Assembly: GCF_020991275.1 (NCBI RefSeq)
Contig: NZ_JAJLQY010000002.1
Coordinates: 372,001-436,000, forward strand
DNA length: 64,000 bases
Direction of reading: 5' to 3'
Source of the DNA: Actinocorallia sp. API 0066
GTDB taxonomy: Bacteria; Actinomycetota; Actinomycetes; Streptosporangiales; Streptosporangiaceae
Numbering within the stretch: position 1 is the first letter of the stretch; each line of letters starts with the position of its first letter. Below, piece by piece: positions 34,205-41,801 of this stretch. A program made the position numbers and the translations under genes. A model generated the notes under the pieces. That model saw only the letters and a program-made list of their open reading frames with translations. It did not search any database and was not told the DNA's origin.

Positions 34205-35629
34205 ATGGTCCCGATGACGGTAGGCGAGATCGCTTCGGCGGTCGGCGGAACGGTGCTCTGCGGTGTGGACGTCGTGGTCCGGAAGCCGGTGGTGATCGAC
34301 TCGCGTGAGGTCGTGGCGGGGTCGGCGTTCGCCGCGTTCGTCGGGGACCAGGCGGACGGGCACGACTTCGTGCGGGCCGCTTTCGACAGGGGCGCTTCGC
34401 TCGCGCTGGTCTCCCGGCCTGTGGAGGTCGATGACGGGGCCGTCGTCCTGGTCAAGGACGTTCAGATGGCGCTGGGGAGCCTTGCTCGGGAGGTCGCGGG
34501 GCGGCTCGGCGCGAAGGTCGTGGGGATCACCGGGTCGTCGGGGAAGACGAGCACCAAGGACCTCCTCTTCCAGCTTCTGGAGCCCGCGGGGCCGGTCGTG
34601 GCGACGGCGCGGTCGTTCAACAACGAGATCGGCTTTCCCCTCACGGTGCTGCGCGCCGACACCGACACACAACACCTCGTCCTGGAGATGGGCGCCCGTG
34701 GGATCGGGCACCTGGAATACCTGTGCGGCATCGCCCGACCCCACGTTGGAGCCGTCATCAACGTGGGCACGGCGCACGCCGGCGAGTATCCGGACGGGCA
34801 GCGGCAGATCGCACAAGCCAAGGGCGAACTAGTGGAGTCCCTCAGCCGGGACGGGGTCGCGGTGCTGAACGCCGACGACCCGCACGTCGCGCCGATGGCC
34901 CACCGCACCGACGCCGACATCCTCTGGTGGAGCACCAACAGCACAGACGCCCAGGCACGGGCCTTCGACATCCAGCTCGATCGAGAGGGCCGGCCCTCGT
35001 TCGTCCTGGCGATCGACGGGCAGGAGGAACGACTGAGGCTGCGGCTGCACGGGGCCCACTCAGCGGCGAACGCCGCAGCGGCGGCTGCCGTGGCGCACTC
35101 CCTGGGCATCGGGCTCACGGACATCGCCGAACGGCTTCAGGCCGCCGAACGCCTGTCGGCAGGACGGATGCAAACCACCACCCGCCCAGACGGCGTCACC
35201 ATCATCAACGACGCCTTCAACGCCAACACCGACTCCATGCACGCCGCACTCACCACCCTCGCCGCGATGACGGCCCGCCGACACATCGCCGTCCTGGGCG
35301 AGATGGCCGAACTGGGAGACCTCGCCGAAGAGGAACACCGCCAAGTCGGCAAGATCGCCGCCAACACCGGCCTGGACCACCTGATCGTGGTCGGCGGCCA
35401 CATGGCCGCCGCCCTGGCCCACAAAGCCAAGGGCCACACCCGCGTGGACCACGCCCCAACCCCCCAAGACGCCGCAACCCTGCTCACCAAGGCCAACCTC
35501 AGCAAGGGCGACGTCGTCCTGTTCAAGGCCAGCCACACCGCCCACCTGGACAAACTGGCCGACCGGACCGCCGCGGCTCTTCAGGCTGAACGGCACGGGG
35601 CCGCCGGAAGAGCATGTCACCAACGGTAG
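34205..35629 (+). CDS. MurF-like Mur ligase (UDP-MurNAc-tripeptide D-Ala-D-Ala ligase family), solitary
   Basis: This 474-aa Mur ligase has all three domains. The N-terminal MurF part is SREVVAGSAFAAFVGDQADG, the P-loop GITGSSGKTSTKD is at 107-119, NNEIGFPLTVL follows, and the C-terminal segment INDAFNANTDSMHAAL has the family pattern. It looks catalytically intact. It is not in a division and cell-wall (dcw) cluster, however. It stands by itself after tRNA-Val and before a phosphotransferase gene, so it may be a second ligase making or modifying a precursor analogue. That role is inference. Confidence 0.88.
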   Translation: MVPMTVGEIASAVGGTVLCGVDVVVRKPVVIDSREVVAGSAFAAFVGDQADGHDFVRAAFDRGASLALVSRPVEVDDGAVVLVKDVQMALGSLAREVAGRLGAKVVGITGSSGKTSTKDLLFQLLEPAGPVVATARSFNNEIGFPLTVLRADTDTQHLVLEMGARGIGHLEYLCGIARPHVGAVINVGTAHAGEYPDGQRQIAQAKGELVESLSRDGVAVLNADDPHVAPMAHRTDADILWWSTNSTDAQARAFDIQLDREGRPSFVLAIDGQEERLRLRLHGAHSAANAAAAAAVAHSLGIGLTDIAERLQAAERLSAGRMQTTTRPDGVTIINDAFNANTDSMHAALTTLAAMTARRHIAVLGEMAELGDLAEEEHRQVGKIAANTGLDHLIVVGGHMAAALAHKAKGHTRVDHAPTPQDAATLLTKANLSKGDVVLFKASHTAHLDKLADRTAAALQAERHGAAGRACHQR

Positions 35630-35735
35630 GTGGCACTCACCCGCAGGCCCGGCCGGGCGGCGATCTCCCCGGACGGCACAGCCACGCCCGGCCCCTGAGC
35701 GACCACCCGCCCAACGCTGACCACCTGGGAACACC

Positions 35736-36545
35736 ATGAACCCGGAACTCCCGGCGGGCCTCGTCGCCGCGATCACCCCACACACCGGCACCGTGGAATC
35801 GGTCACGGAGCCGACAGAGCGCGGCCGCTCCTCCGACATCACGAAGATCGTCGAAGGCCGGGCGGGACGGTTCTTCGTCAAGGGCGTGCGCGGCGACGAA
35901 AGGCGCCGCGCACGCCTGCTCCGAGAGGCCGCGATCAACCCTTACGTGCTGGAGTTCTCACCCCCGGTCCTGTGGCAGACCGAGCACGAGGACTGGCTCG
36001 TCCTCGGCTTCGAAGTCCTGGAGGGCTTCCGCAGCCTGGACTTCAAGCCCGGCTCACACGACCTCCCCCTGATCGTGGACACCCTCAACCGCATCAGCGC
36101 CCTGCCGCTACCCGACATCGCCCAGGACTGGCAGGAAACCCGCTGGAACCGCTACATCACCGACAATGAGGACACAACTCTCCTCCAGGGCGAAACCCTC
36201 CTCTACACCGACATCCACGCCTCAAACCTGCTCTACGCGCAAGGCCGCACCTGGGCTATCGACTGGTCCTGGCCCACCATCGGCGCCGCGGTCATCGACC
36301 CCTGCATGCTCATCATCCAACTCCTCGGCTACCACTTCACCCCAGCCGAAGCAGAAGACATCGCAAGCGGCTGCACCGCCTGGCAGCACGCCGACCCCAA
36401 AGCCATCGACGCCTTCATCACCGCCACCATCCGCCTCTACACCAGATCCAGCAAGCGAGCCCCCGAGGAAGACTGGCTCAAGGTGATCCTCACCGACGCG
36501 CAAACCTGGGCCGAACACCGAGGCATCCGCCAGACAGAAAAGTAG
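35736..36545 (+). CDS. APH-fold phosphotransferase-like protein
   Basis: This 269-aa protein has the aminoglycoside phosphotransferase/kinase-like fold. The catalytic loop is TDIHASNLLY at 158-167: Asp159 and Asn164 are kept, but the His before Asp in most APH enzymes (HxD) is replaced by Tyr-Thr. The metal-binding Asp176 is in AIDWSWP. The ATP lysine is likely in FFVKGVRGD. It follows the murF-like gene by 106 bp and may phosphorylate a small molecule or act on that ligase's product. No resistance class can be assigned. Confidence 0.78.
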   Translation: MNPELPAGLVAAITPHTGTVESVTEPTERGRSSDITKIVEGRAGRFFVKGVRGDERRRARLLREAAINPYVLEFSPPVLWQTEHEDWLVLGFEVLEGFRSLDFKPGSHDLPLIVDTLNRISALPLPDIAQDWQETRWNRYITDNEDTTLLQGETLLYTDIHASNLLYAQGRTWAIDWSWPTIGAAVIDPCMLIIQLLGYHFTPAEAEDIASGCTAWQHADPKAIDAFITATIRLYTRSSKRAPEEDWLKVILTDAQTWAEHRGIRQTEK

Positions 36546-36558
36546 GAAGAAAGAAGAA

Positions 36559-36590
36559 AGCCCCGGCGCTCGATGCGCCGGGGCTGTGGG
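36559..36590 (+). terminator. Strong hairpin after the phosphotransferase gene
   Basis: AGCCCCGGCGC (36559-36569), loop TCGAT and GCGCCGGGGCT (36575-36585) make a perfect 11-bp stem starting 13 bp after the stop codon. It ends the murF-like/phosphotransferase transcript. Confidence 0.85.
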
Positions 36591-36674
36591 GGGCTGTTCG
36601 CCCAGGTCAAGCGTGGGTGGCTGTCTGGTTTGTGTGGTTGGCGCACGTGGTGATGTGGGTGTGGGTCTGGACAG

Positions 36675-36722
36675 GCTAACGGTGTTAGCTTATGTTTGGG
36701 GGTATCGGCTAACGCCGTTAGC
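36675..36722. promoter_or_regulatory. Two palindromic operators for the adjacent TetR regulator
   Basis: GCTAACGGTGTTAGC (36675-36689) and GCTAACGCCGTTAGC (36708-36722) have identical GCTAAC/GTTAGC arms and lie 33 bp apart centre to centre, about three helical turns. The second ends 18 bp before the ATG of the membrane-protein gene, which is translationally coupled to a TetR gene. This layout is typical of TetR autoregulation by two bound dimers. Confidence 0.75.
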
Positions 36723-36740
36723 CATCGTGGAGGGGGCGTC

Positions 36741-37073
36741 ATGAGTGTTGAGGGTGTGCGGAGTGAGGGGCGGGGGGCTCGGGTGGGGTGGGGGGTGTTG
36801 GCTGGGTTTCTTGGGGCGTTCGCGGTGTTCGAGTCGGTGAAGTATGGGTTGTTGACCACGGGGGCGGCGGTGGGGTTCTTCTTGTTGCCGGATCTTGTTG
36901 GGAGGGTCGCGGGTGGGCGGCGGAGGGTTGTCGCGGTCGCGAACTCCGGGTGGATTCCGGTGGTGATTCTGGTCGGCTATTCTGTTTCGCCGATTGTTTG
37001 GCCGCCGTTGTTCACGGCCGGGCTTGGGTGGGCGACGCGGCTTGTGGTGGGACGGGTGGTGCGGGGTGGCTGA
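36741..37073 (+). CDS. Small membrane protein, 110 aa, paired with TetR regulator
   Basis: The family is not firmly recognised. The protein has about four hydrophobic segments: WGVLAGFLGAFAVFESV, LLTTGAAVGFFLLPDLVG, SGWIPVVILVGYSVS and PLFTAGLGWATRLV. The LLPDLVGR...N order vaguely recalls DUF4260 membrane proteins, but this is weak. ATG 36741 has a GGAGGGGG site. Its stop lies inside the start of the TetR gene (8-bp overlap), and two operator palindromes lie upstream, so it is surely under that regulator. Confidence 0.7.
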   Translation: MSVEGVRSEGRGARVGWGVLAGFLGAFAVFESVKYGLLTTGAAVGFFLLPDLVGRVAGGRRRVVAVANSGWIPVVILVGYSVSPIVWPPLFTAGLGWATRLVVGRVVRGG

Positions 37074-37578
37074 GCGGCGTGAGCAGATCGTCGCGGCCGC
37101 GTTGGAGCTGTTGGAGGCGGACGGGCGGGAGGCGATGTCGATGCGGGGGATCGCTGAGCGTGTCGGCATCCGGGCGCCGTCGCTTTACAAGCATTTTCCC
37201 GACAAGGCGGCCGTTGAGCTGGAGCTGACCGTGATCGGGCTGACCGAGATGGCCGAGGCGCTGGAGGCCGCTGAGCCGGGGCTTTTGTCCTGCGCGCGGG
37301 CCCACCGGAGCTTCGCGTTGACGCGGCCGCACCTCTACCGGCTGACGACGACCGATCCGCTGCCGAGGATGCTGCCCGAAGGGCTTGAGGCGCGGGCCGC
37401 CGGTCCCGCCCTGCGCGCCACGGACGGCCGCGCGGACCTGGCCCGCGCGCTGTGGGCGTTCGCGCACGGCATGGTGATGCTGGAACTCGACGGCCGGTTC
37501 CCGACCGGGGCCGACCTGGAACCCGCCTGGATCGCGGGCTGCACGGCCTTCCAGAACATGACCGTCAAGGAGGACTGA
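37066..37578 (+). CDS. TetR/AcrR-family regulator
   Basis: This is a 170-aa repressor starting at GTG 37066, overlapping the membrane-protein gene by 8 bp. The helix-turn-helix is about residues 22-50: MSMRGIAERVGIRAPSLYKH, then FPDKAAVE. The C-terminal domain (LWAFAHGMVMLELDGRFP) fits the WHG/TetR_C_13-like group. It probably binds the two GCTAAC-GTTAGC palindromes upstream of its operon. Its 3' end faces the cas6 gene. Confidence 0.87.
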   Translation: MAERREQIVAAALELLEADGREAMSMRGIAERVGIRAPSLYKHFPDKAAVELELTVIGLTEMAEALEAAEPGLLSCARAHRSFALTRPHLYRLTTTDPLPRMLPEGLEARAAGPALRATDGRADLARALWAFAHGMVMLELDGRFPTGADLEPAWIAGCTAFQNMTVKED

Positions 37579-37593
37579 GACGCCCGCCGTGGC

Positions 37594-38337
37594 TCACGCG
37601 GTCACCCAGCCGAATCCCGAACTGTTCGCCTGCCCGAGGCCCCAGCTCCACAGGGCTCGCAGTGTTTCGGACGCCCCGGTGAGCCCGACCTCCACACAGG
37701 CCCCCGGCTTGTGACCGCCGGACCCACGGCTGCCCCCGACGGAGAACGACCGCTTCGGCCCGATCCAGGAGACGCGCTCCAACGCGACGTCCGGATCCAG
37801 CCCGAGCGTCTCGGCCTTGCGCCTTAGACCGTGCTCGAAAGCAACGTCCCACCCCCGCTCGCCCGGAAGCAGCCAGGTCTGCTGCGCGGTGCGGACGCCG
37901 CTCTCCTCCCGGCCCATCGCCTTGACGACGACCGGAGTGCTCGTCCGGAAGGTCGCCCGCCCGTCACCAAAGGACGGGGGTTCCACGATCTCCACCCCGT
38001 CGACCAGGAACGCGGTGGCCCCCCATGCCAGCACCGGCGTCACCGCAAGCGCTTTCCCCAGTGCCTCGCCCACCTCCGGCACCGGACTCCCGAACTCGAT
38101 CACCCCCGGCCCGCCGAGCGAGTACACCCCCCGCCGCCGAGGCGCCCGCTCGAACACCGGCCACGAATACCCGAACGGCACCATTCCGTGCCGTCCCCAC
38201 CCCCGCGAATGCAGCCGAGTGGCAAGCTCCGGCGCCTGACGCTCCAACAACGAGTACACCACCCCCCGCCCCGGCCGCTGCACGGATTCCCAAGCCAACC
38301 GCCGAGCCTCCGTACGCACTCCCACCCGAACCCGCAC
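37594..38337 (-). CDS. cas6: CRISPR pre-crRNA endoribonuclease Cas6
   Basis: Cas6 cuts the repeat RNA of CRISPR transcripts to give mature crRNAs. The 247-aa protein has the N-terminal RRM-like start (VRVRVGVRTEARRL), a candidate catalytic His in RGWGRHGMVPFGYS, and the C-terminal glycine-rich loop GLGQANSSGFGWV that defines Cas6. Start GTG 38337 has an AAGGAG site 5 bp upstream; GTG 38343 is possible. It is transcribed away from array 1, 281 bp distant. No cas1, cas2, interference or Cas9 gene is in the window, so effector proteins must be encoded elsewhere or be absent. Confidence 0.9.
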   Translation of the reverse strand: MRVRVGVRTEARRLAWESVQRPGRGVVYSLLERQAPELATRLHSRGWGRHGMVPFGYSWPVFERAPRRRGVYSLGGPGVIEFGSPVPEVGEALGKALAVTPVLAWGATAFLVDGVEIVEPPSFGDGRATFRTSTPVVVKAMGREESGVRTAQQTWLLPGERGWDVAFEHGLRRKAETLGLDPDVALERVSWIGPKRSFSVGGSRGSGGHKPGACVEVGLTGASETLRALWSWGLGQANSSGFGWVTA

Positions 38338-38491
38338 CGCCACTCCTTCCCTAGCCAAACCCTCAACCCCACCGACAAATGCCAGTGCCCCACACAGACC
38401 CCTTCGAGCGACTACGTTAGGCGGCACAACACAGACGTATCCTGCGAACAGAAAAACCAGCCCCGACGACCATCGCCGCCAGCCCCGCTCC

Positions 38492-38618
38492 TTGACACCT
38501 CCACAACACCAAGATCTTCAGCACCACACCGGTCTCGCGTGCGCTACCGGAGGTTCGCTGAAAAACACGGCCCAACGCCCCCGCAAACACGGACCCCGAC
38601 CTGCGCCTTTACCCTGGG
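38492..38618 (+). promoter_or_regulatory. CRISPR leader 1
   Basis: Leader of array 1. TTGACA at 38492-38497 is followed after 19 bp by a 46-bp dyad (38517-38562). Its outer arms are TTCAGC/GCTGAA and its inner arms CCGGT/ACCGG, with 6-bp gaps on both sides and a 12-bp centre. The first repeat begins 56 bp later. The last bases before the repeat, CTTTACCCTGG, are kept in all leaders except for one base in leader 3. Confidence 0.8.
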
Positions 38619-38912
38619 GTCCTCATCGCCCCTACCAGGGATCGCAACGAGCGGTGCGCGTCGGTCGGCCCAGTAGTGGGTGACGTCCTCATCGCCCCTA
38701 CCAGGGATCACAACTCCATGTTTCCCTCTGTGGATTTGTCAATGTGCGGTGGTCCTCATCGCCCCTACCAGGGATCGCAACTCGCGAGTCGCCGCGACGC
38801 TGAACGACACCGCGCCAGGTCCTCATCGCCTCTACCAGGGATCGCAACGTCTGGGTGGCCATGCGGGCGAGCGCGCGGCCGAGTCCTCATCGCCCCTACC
38901 AGGGATCGCAAC
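38619..38912 (+). CRISPR. CRISPR array 1: 5 repeats, 4 spacers
   Basis: The 30-nt repeat begins GTCCTCATCGCCCCTACCAG and ends GGATCGCAAC. Repeats start at 38619, 38685, 38752, 38819 and 38883. Spacers are 36, 37, 37 and 34 nt. Repeat 2 has ATCACAAC and repeat 4 has CCTCTACC, single changes each. The CCCT/AGGG core can form the Cas6 stem, leaving an 8-nt ATCGCAAC handle. The last repeat is intact and runs straight into the duplicated radical SAM fragment. Confidence 0.95.
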
Positions 38913-39375
38913 ACGGCCACGGCTTCTAGGTGGCTGATGACGCCCTGTCCTCGTCGGGCCTGGCCTGGAGTGCGGCGGCCCGGATCGAGTCGCGGGTGAG
39001 GGCGTTGGCGGCCGACGTGCGCTCGCCGGGCACGGCTGTGCCGAGCCCGTCACGGACGTTTCCGGCGTTCATCCAGTTCGCGAAGGCGCACGGTGTGGCG
39101 GTGCCGTCCGGCGAGACCGCCGGTCTGCCTGTCCCGCGCTCTCCGCAGAGGTTGGAGGGGTTGCGGGCCCCGCTGTCTGCGCCACGCCCGGAGGGACGGA
39201 CGTGATCGACGTCGATCCTGGTCACCCCCAGCGCCTCCAGCTCGGCGCGCGCCTGCTCGACCCGCTGCCCGTCGAGGACCTTGACGATACCGACGCGCAG
39301 GGGGATGCCGAGGCCGATCGCCTTGATGATGTTGGCACGCGTTCGCGGGTGGGCCGGGCGTCCGGTGATCTGCCG
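38883..39375. repeat. 493-bp direct duplication, copy 1
   Basis: Matches 41001-41493 with a constant offset of 2118 bp and no length change. In the parts compared, the two copies are identical. The left edge is exactly the first base of a CRISPR repeat in both copies, and the sequences before it are unrelated. It contains the repeat and most of a decayed radical SAM/SPASM fragment. Confidence 0.9.
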
Positions 39376-39480
39376 ATGTTCGTCGGGATCGTCGGAGTAA
39401 TAGGCCGTGGCGACTTCGACGCCGGGGGTTGGCCAGGATGCTTCCGCGGCGGCGCGTAAGGCGTTCGCGCTCAGGCTCAA
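38926..39480 (-). pseudogene. Truncated radical SAM/SPASM peptide-maturase fragment, copy 1
   Basis: The 184 codons resemble the C-terminal half of actinobacterial radical SAM/SPASM maturases. There is a YYSDDPDEHRQITGRP segment, RTRANIIKAIGLGIPLRVGI, GVTRIDVDHVRPSGRG and a SPASM-like stretch LCGERGTGRPAVSPDGTATP followed by CAFANW. The N-terminal CxxxCxxC radical SAM domain is absent, and a SPASM Cys expected at the fourth residue of LCGE-R appears to be Arg. No proper start is present (only TTG). I take it to be a decayed remnant. Confidence 0.65.
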
Positions 39481-39514
39481 GGACCTTCGGCTGGACGGTG
39501 TTTGGGTGGGCTGG

Positions 39515-40171
39515 TTACCAGTCGGTGAGGTCGGTGATTTGAGAGGCGTGGGGGTCGGTGGGGTCGGTGGTCTTGAGGTGTTCTTCGGTGAGGAGGGAGG
39601 GTAGGGCGGCGAGGGCGGCGATGGTGGCGCCGGACGGGCGTATGTCGGCGGCGACCACTTCTGGGAAATCGGGGGTGGTGACGTAGAGGCGGAGGCGGTC
39701 GCTGTTGAGGGAAAGGAATCCGTGGAGGCGCGGGTTGAGCGCTTCTTCCTCGGTGTAAGGGAAACTCAGTGAGCGCAGGACGGTGAGGGTCCTGTCGGCC
39801 GGGGTCGGATCGGTGGGCTTGAGGGTGGCCAGGTCAGCGTGGAAGAACCGGATGCCCATGATGGTGCTGACCTGGTCGTTGGAGACGAACTGGGTTGTCG
39901 ACTGCAGGGCACGGAGAATGTCGATGACGTCCTGGACGGTCAGGAAGTCGTCGTGGGCGTGGTCGCGTAGGGGGATCTCGTGGCCGATGACGCTTTCGGA
40001 GTCCTGTCCGATCGGTGGGCCGACAACGACGCGAAGGGCCTGGAGGGGGAAGGGCGCCGGTAGCACGCCGCGGATGTAGGAGGATTCGGTGAACGGTGCC
40101 TGGAGGTAGAACAGCAGGTGGCTCGTGATCTCGGCCTGTTGCTCCAGGAAATCCTCATATGTGAAGCTCAT
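39515..40171 (-). CDS. Unknown cytosolic protein, 218 aa, paralogue of the 42,278-42,844 gene
   Basis: I do not recognise this family. It opens MSFTYEDFLEQQAEITSHLL and has conserved blocks FYLQAPF, ALRVVVGPPIG, VIGHEIPL and FVSNDQVSTIMGIRFF. It has no signal peptide or clear membrane helix. Its start overlaps the stop of the upstream secreted protein (ATGA, 40168-40171), so the two are made together. That layout recalls a toxin followed by its immunity protein, with this gene as the immunity candidate. A paralogue without the secreted partner lies between arrays 3 and 4. Confidence 0.7.
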   Translation of the reverse strand: MSFTYEDFLEQQAEITSHLLFYLQAPFTESSYIRGVLPAPFPLQALRVVVGPPIGQDSESVIGHEIPLRDHAHDDFLTVQDVIDILRALQSTTQFVSNDQVSTIMGIRFFHADLATLKPTDPTPADRTLTVLRSLSFPYTEEEALNPRLHGFLSLNSDRLRLYVTTPDFPEVVAADIRPSGATIAALAALPSLLTEEHLKTTDPTDPHASQITDLTDW

Positions 40172-40623
40172 CTGTTCATCCAGTCAGGACACTTGCTCAT
40201 GCGTTTACAGTAGGCCGTGATGACACCGATCTTCTGGCCTTTGCCGGCATCGTACACTTGGTCTTTGGTCTTGCGCGTGTACTGGACGACGACGACGAAA
40301 TCTACGAACTGGTGTCCCCTGCGGGCGACACCCCAGTACTCCAGACGTCCGTTCTCCTTCCGGTCAACCCTGCCGCGGATCGCCGCGTTGACGACCTTAC
40401 AGTTCCGAAGGTTGTGTCGGCCGGAGAAGTGGTTCCACCCCAGGATGGAGTTGCCGATGCGGGTGGGGATGACCCTGCCTTCGGGGTCCGTCGCCTTGCA
40501 CCTGACGGTCTTGTTGAAGTAGGGGGCTGCGAGGGCGGGCGCGGTGGGGGCTAGGAAGACCGCCGTCGCGACGGTCGTCACCCCGAGCATGAATTTCCTG
40601 AACACGACACGACCATGACACAT
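40168..40623 (-). CDS. Secreted basic protein, possible nuclease-type toxin, 151 aa
   Basis: No family is firmly recognised. The start is taken at ATG 40623, after a GGTCAGG site, but in-frame starts at 40662 and 40590 are possible. A Sec signal follows a basic N-terminus: LGVTTVATAVFLAPTAPALA. The mature part is basic. It has ILGWNHFSGRHNLRNC, later VDFVVVVQYTRKTKDQ and GVITAYCKR. The order G..H...H, then VVV, then a GVITAY strand resembles BECR-fold RNase toxins (Barnase/EndoU/ColicinE5 class). Four Cys could form disulfides. It is coupled by ATGA overlap to the 218-aa gene. Confidence 0.6.
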   Translation of the reverse strand: MCHGRVVFRKFMLGVTTVATAVFLAPTAPALAAPYFNKTVRCKATDPEGRVIPTRIGNSILGWNHFSGRHNLRNCKVVNAAIRGRVDRKENGRLEYWGVARRGHQFVDFVVVVQYTRKTKDQVYDAGKGQKIGVITAYCKRMSKCPDWMNR

Positions 40624-40750
40624 TGACCTGACCACTTTAAGAACTTGGCCAATATTCGGCATGATCAGGCCACCGTAGGCCACGGACCTCGTCGGCCTCC
40701 GACACGGGGTGATGTCGTCGACGGAGTTGCGTGTGTCCTGTCATTGTCAG

Positions 40751-40934
40751 AGCTTAGGCTGGTGGGAGACCGAACCCGGACCGGTCGCTATGGTCCGGCC
40801 CTGTTCTTTGATATCTTCACATCGCCAAGATTTTCAGCGCCACACCGGTCTCGCGTGTGCTACCGGAGGTTCGCTGAAAACCACGGCCCAACGCCCCCGC
40901 AAAAACGGACCCCGACCTGCGCCTTTACCCTGGG
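40751..40934 (+). promoter_or_regulatory. CRISPR leader 2
   Basis: Leader of array 2. TTGATA at 40808-40813 lies 19 bp before the 46-bp dyad (40833-40878), and the first repeat begins 56 bp after it. Homology with leaders 3 and 4 extends upstream to an AGCTTAGGCTGGTG block and a GACCGG...GGTCCGGCCCTGTTC segment, so these three leaders are longer relatives of one another. Confidence 0.8.
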
Positions 40935-41030
40935 GTCCTCATCGCCCCTACCAGGGATCGCAACTGTTCGCGTAGACGAGAGCGACGTCCTTCTTGTGGT
41001 GTCCTCATCGCCCCTACCAGGGATCGCAAC
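40935..41030 (+). CRISPR. CRISPR array 2: 2 repeats, 1 spacer
   Basis: Repeats start at 40935 and 41001 and are identical to the main array-1 repeat (CCCCTACCAGGG core). The single spacer is 36 nt (40965-41000). The second repeat is the left boundary of the 493-bp duplication, so this array may have formed by recombination with the end of array 1. Confidence 0.92.
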
Positions 41031-41493
41031 ACGGCCACGGCTTCTAGGTGGCTGATGACGCCCTGTCCTCGTCGGGCCTGGCCTGGAGTGCGGCGGCCCG
41101 GATCGAGTCGCGGGTGAGGGCGTTGGCGGCCGACGTGCGCTCGCCGGGCACGGCTGTGCCGAGCCCGTCACGGACGTTTCCGGCGTTCATCCAGTTCGCG
41201 AAGGCGCACGGTGTGGCGGTGCCGTCCGGCGAGACCGCCGGTCTGCCTGTCCCGCGCTCTCCGCAGAGGTTGGAGGGGTTGCGGGCCCCGCTGTCTGCGC
41301 CACGCCCGGAGGGACGGACGTGATCGACGTCGATCCTGGTCACCCCCAGCGCCTCCAGCTCGGCGCGCGCCTGCTCGACCCGCTGCCCGTCGAGGACCTT
41401 GACGATACCGACGCGCAGGGGGATGCCGAGGCCGATCGCCTTGATGATGTTGGCACGCGTTCGCGGGTGGGCCGGGCGTCCGGTGATCTGCCG
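41001..41493. repeat. 493-bp direct duplication, copy 2
   Basis: Second copy of the segment at 38883-39375. It starts with the last repeat of array 2, and the match stops inside the radical SAM fragment after GGTGATCTGCCG. Beyond that point copy 2 runs into unrelated sequence and then leader 3. Confidence 0.9.
41044..41493 (-). pseudogene. Truncated radical SAM/SPASM fragment, copy 2
   Basis: Encodes the same SPASM-like remnant as copy 1 but is cut shorter at its 5' end, just upstream of the QITGRP segment, where the duplication ends. The reading frame continues upstream into unrelated sequence (VGHATGRSPDARP type). The N-terminal radical SAM domain is missing. It cannot encode a working maturase. 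Confidence 0.65.
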
Positions 41494-41620
41494 GTGGCAT
41501 GTCCCATCGGAGTTTCCGGCCGGGCGGCCATCGGGTCGATCGTCGTGGGGGTGCGCACTGCCCCGTGCGGGTGGGGTTAGGTCGATGACGTCGGTGTTGT
41601 CGCGTCTTCCGGCGTCAGCG

Positions 41621-41801
41621 CCTAGGCTGGTGGGCGCCGAGCCCGGACCGGTCGTCGTGGTCCGGCCCTGTTCCTTGACATCTTCACATCGCCAAGATCT
41701 TCAGCGGCACACCGGTCTCGCGTGCGCTACCGGAGGTTCGCTGAAAAACATGGCCCAACGCGCCCGCAAACACGGGCCCCAACCTGCGGCTTTACTCTGG
41801 G
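41621..41801 (+). promoter_or_regulatory. CRISPR leader 3
   Basis: Leader of array 3. TTGACA at 41675-41680 lies 19 bp before the 46-bp dyad at 41700-41745, and the repeat starts 56 bp after the dyad. The inner and outer arms (TTCAGC/GCTGAA, CCGGT/ACCGG) are unchanged. One base differs just before the repeat (CTTTACTCTGG). Confidence 0.8.

Noticed and set aside
35736-36545. Aminoglycoside resistance gene
   Set aside because: The APH fold is visible but the HxD histidine is replaced and no resistance subfamily motif is present.
38680-38937. Open frames running through CRISPR array 1
   Set aside because: Repeat length of 30 nt keeps a frame open; the product is just translated repeats (SSPLPGIAT).
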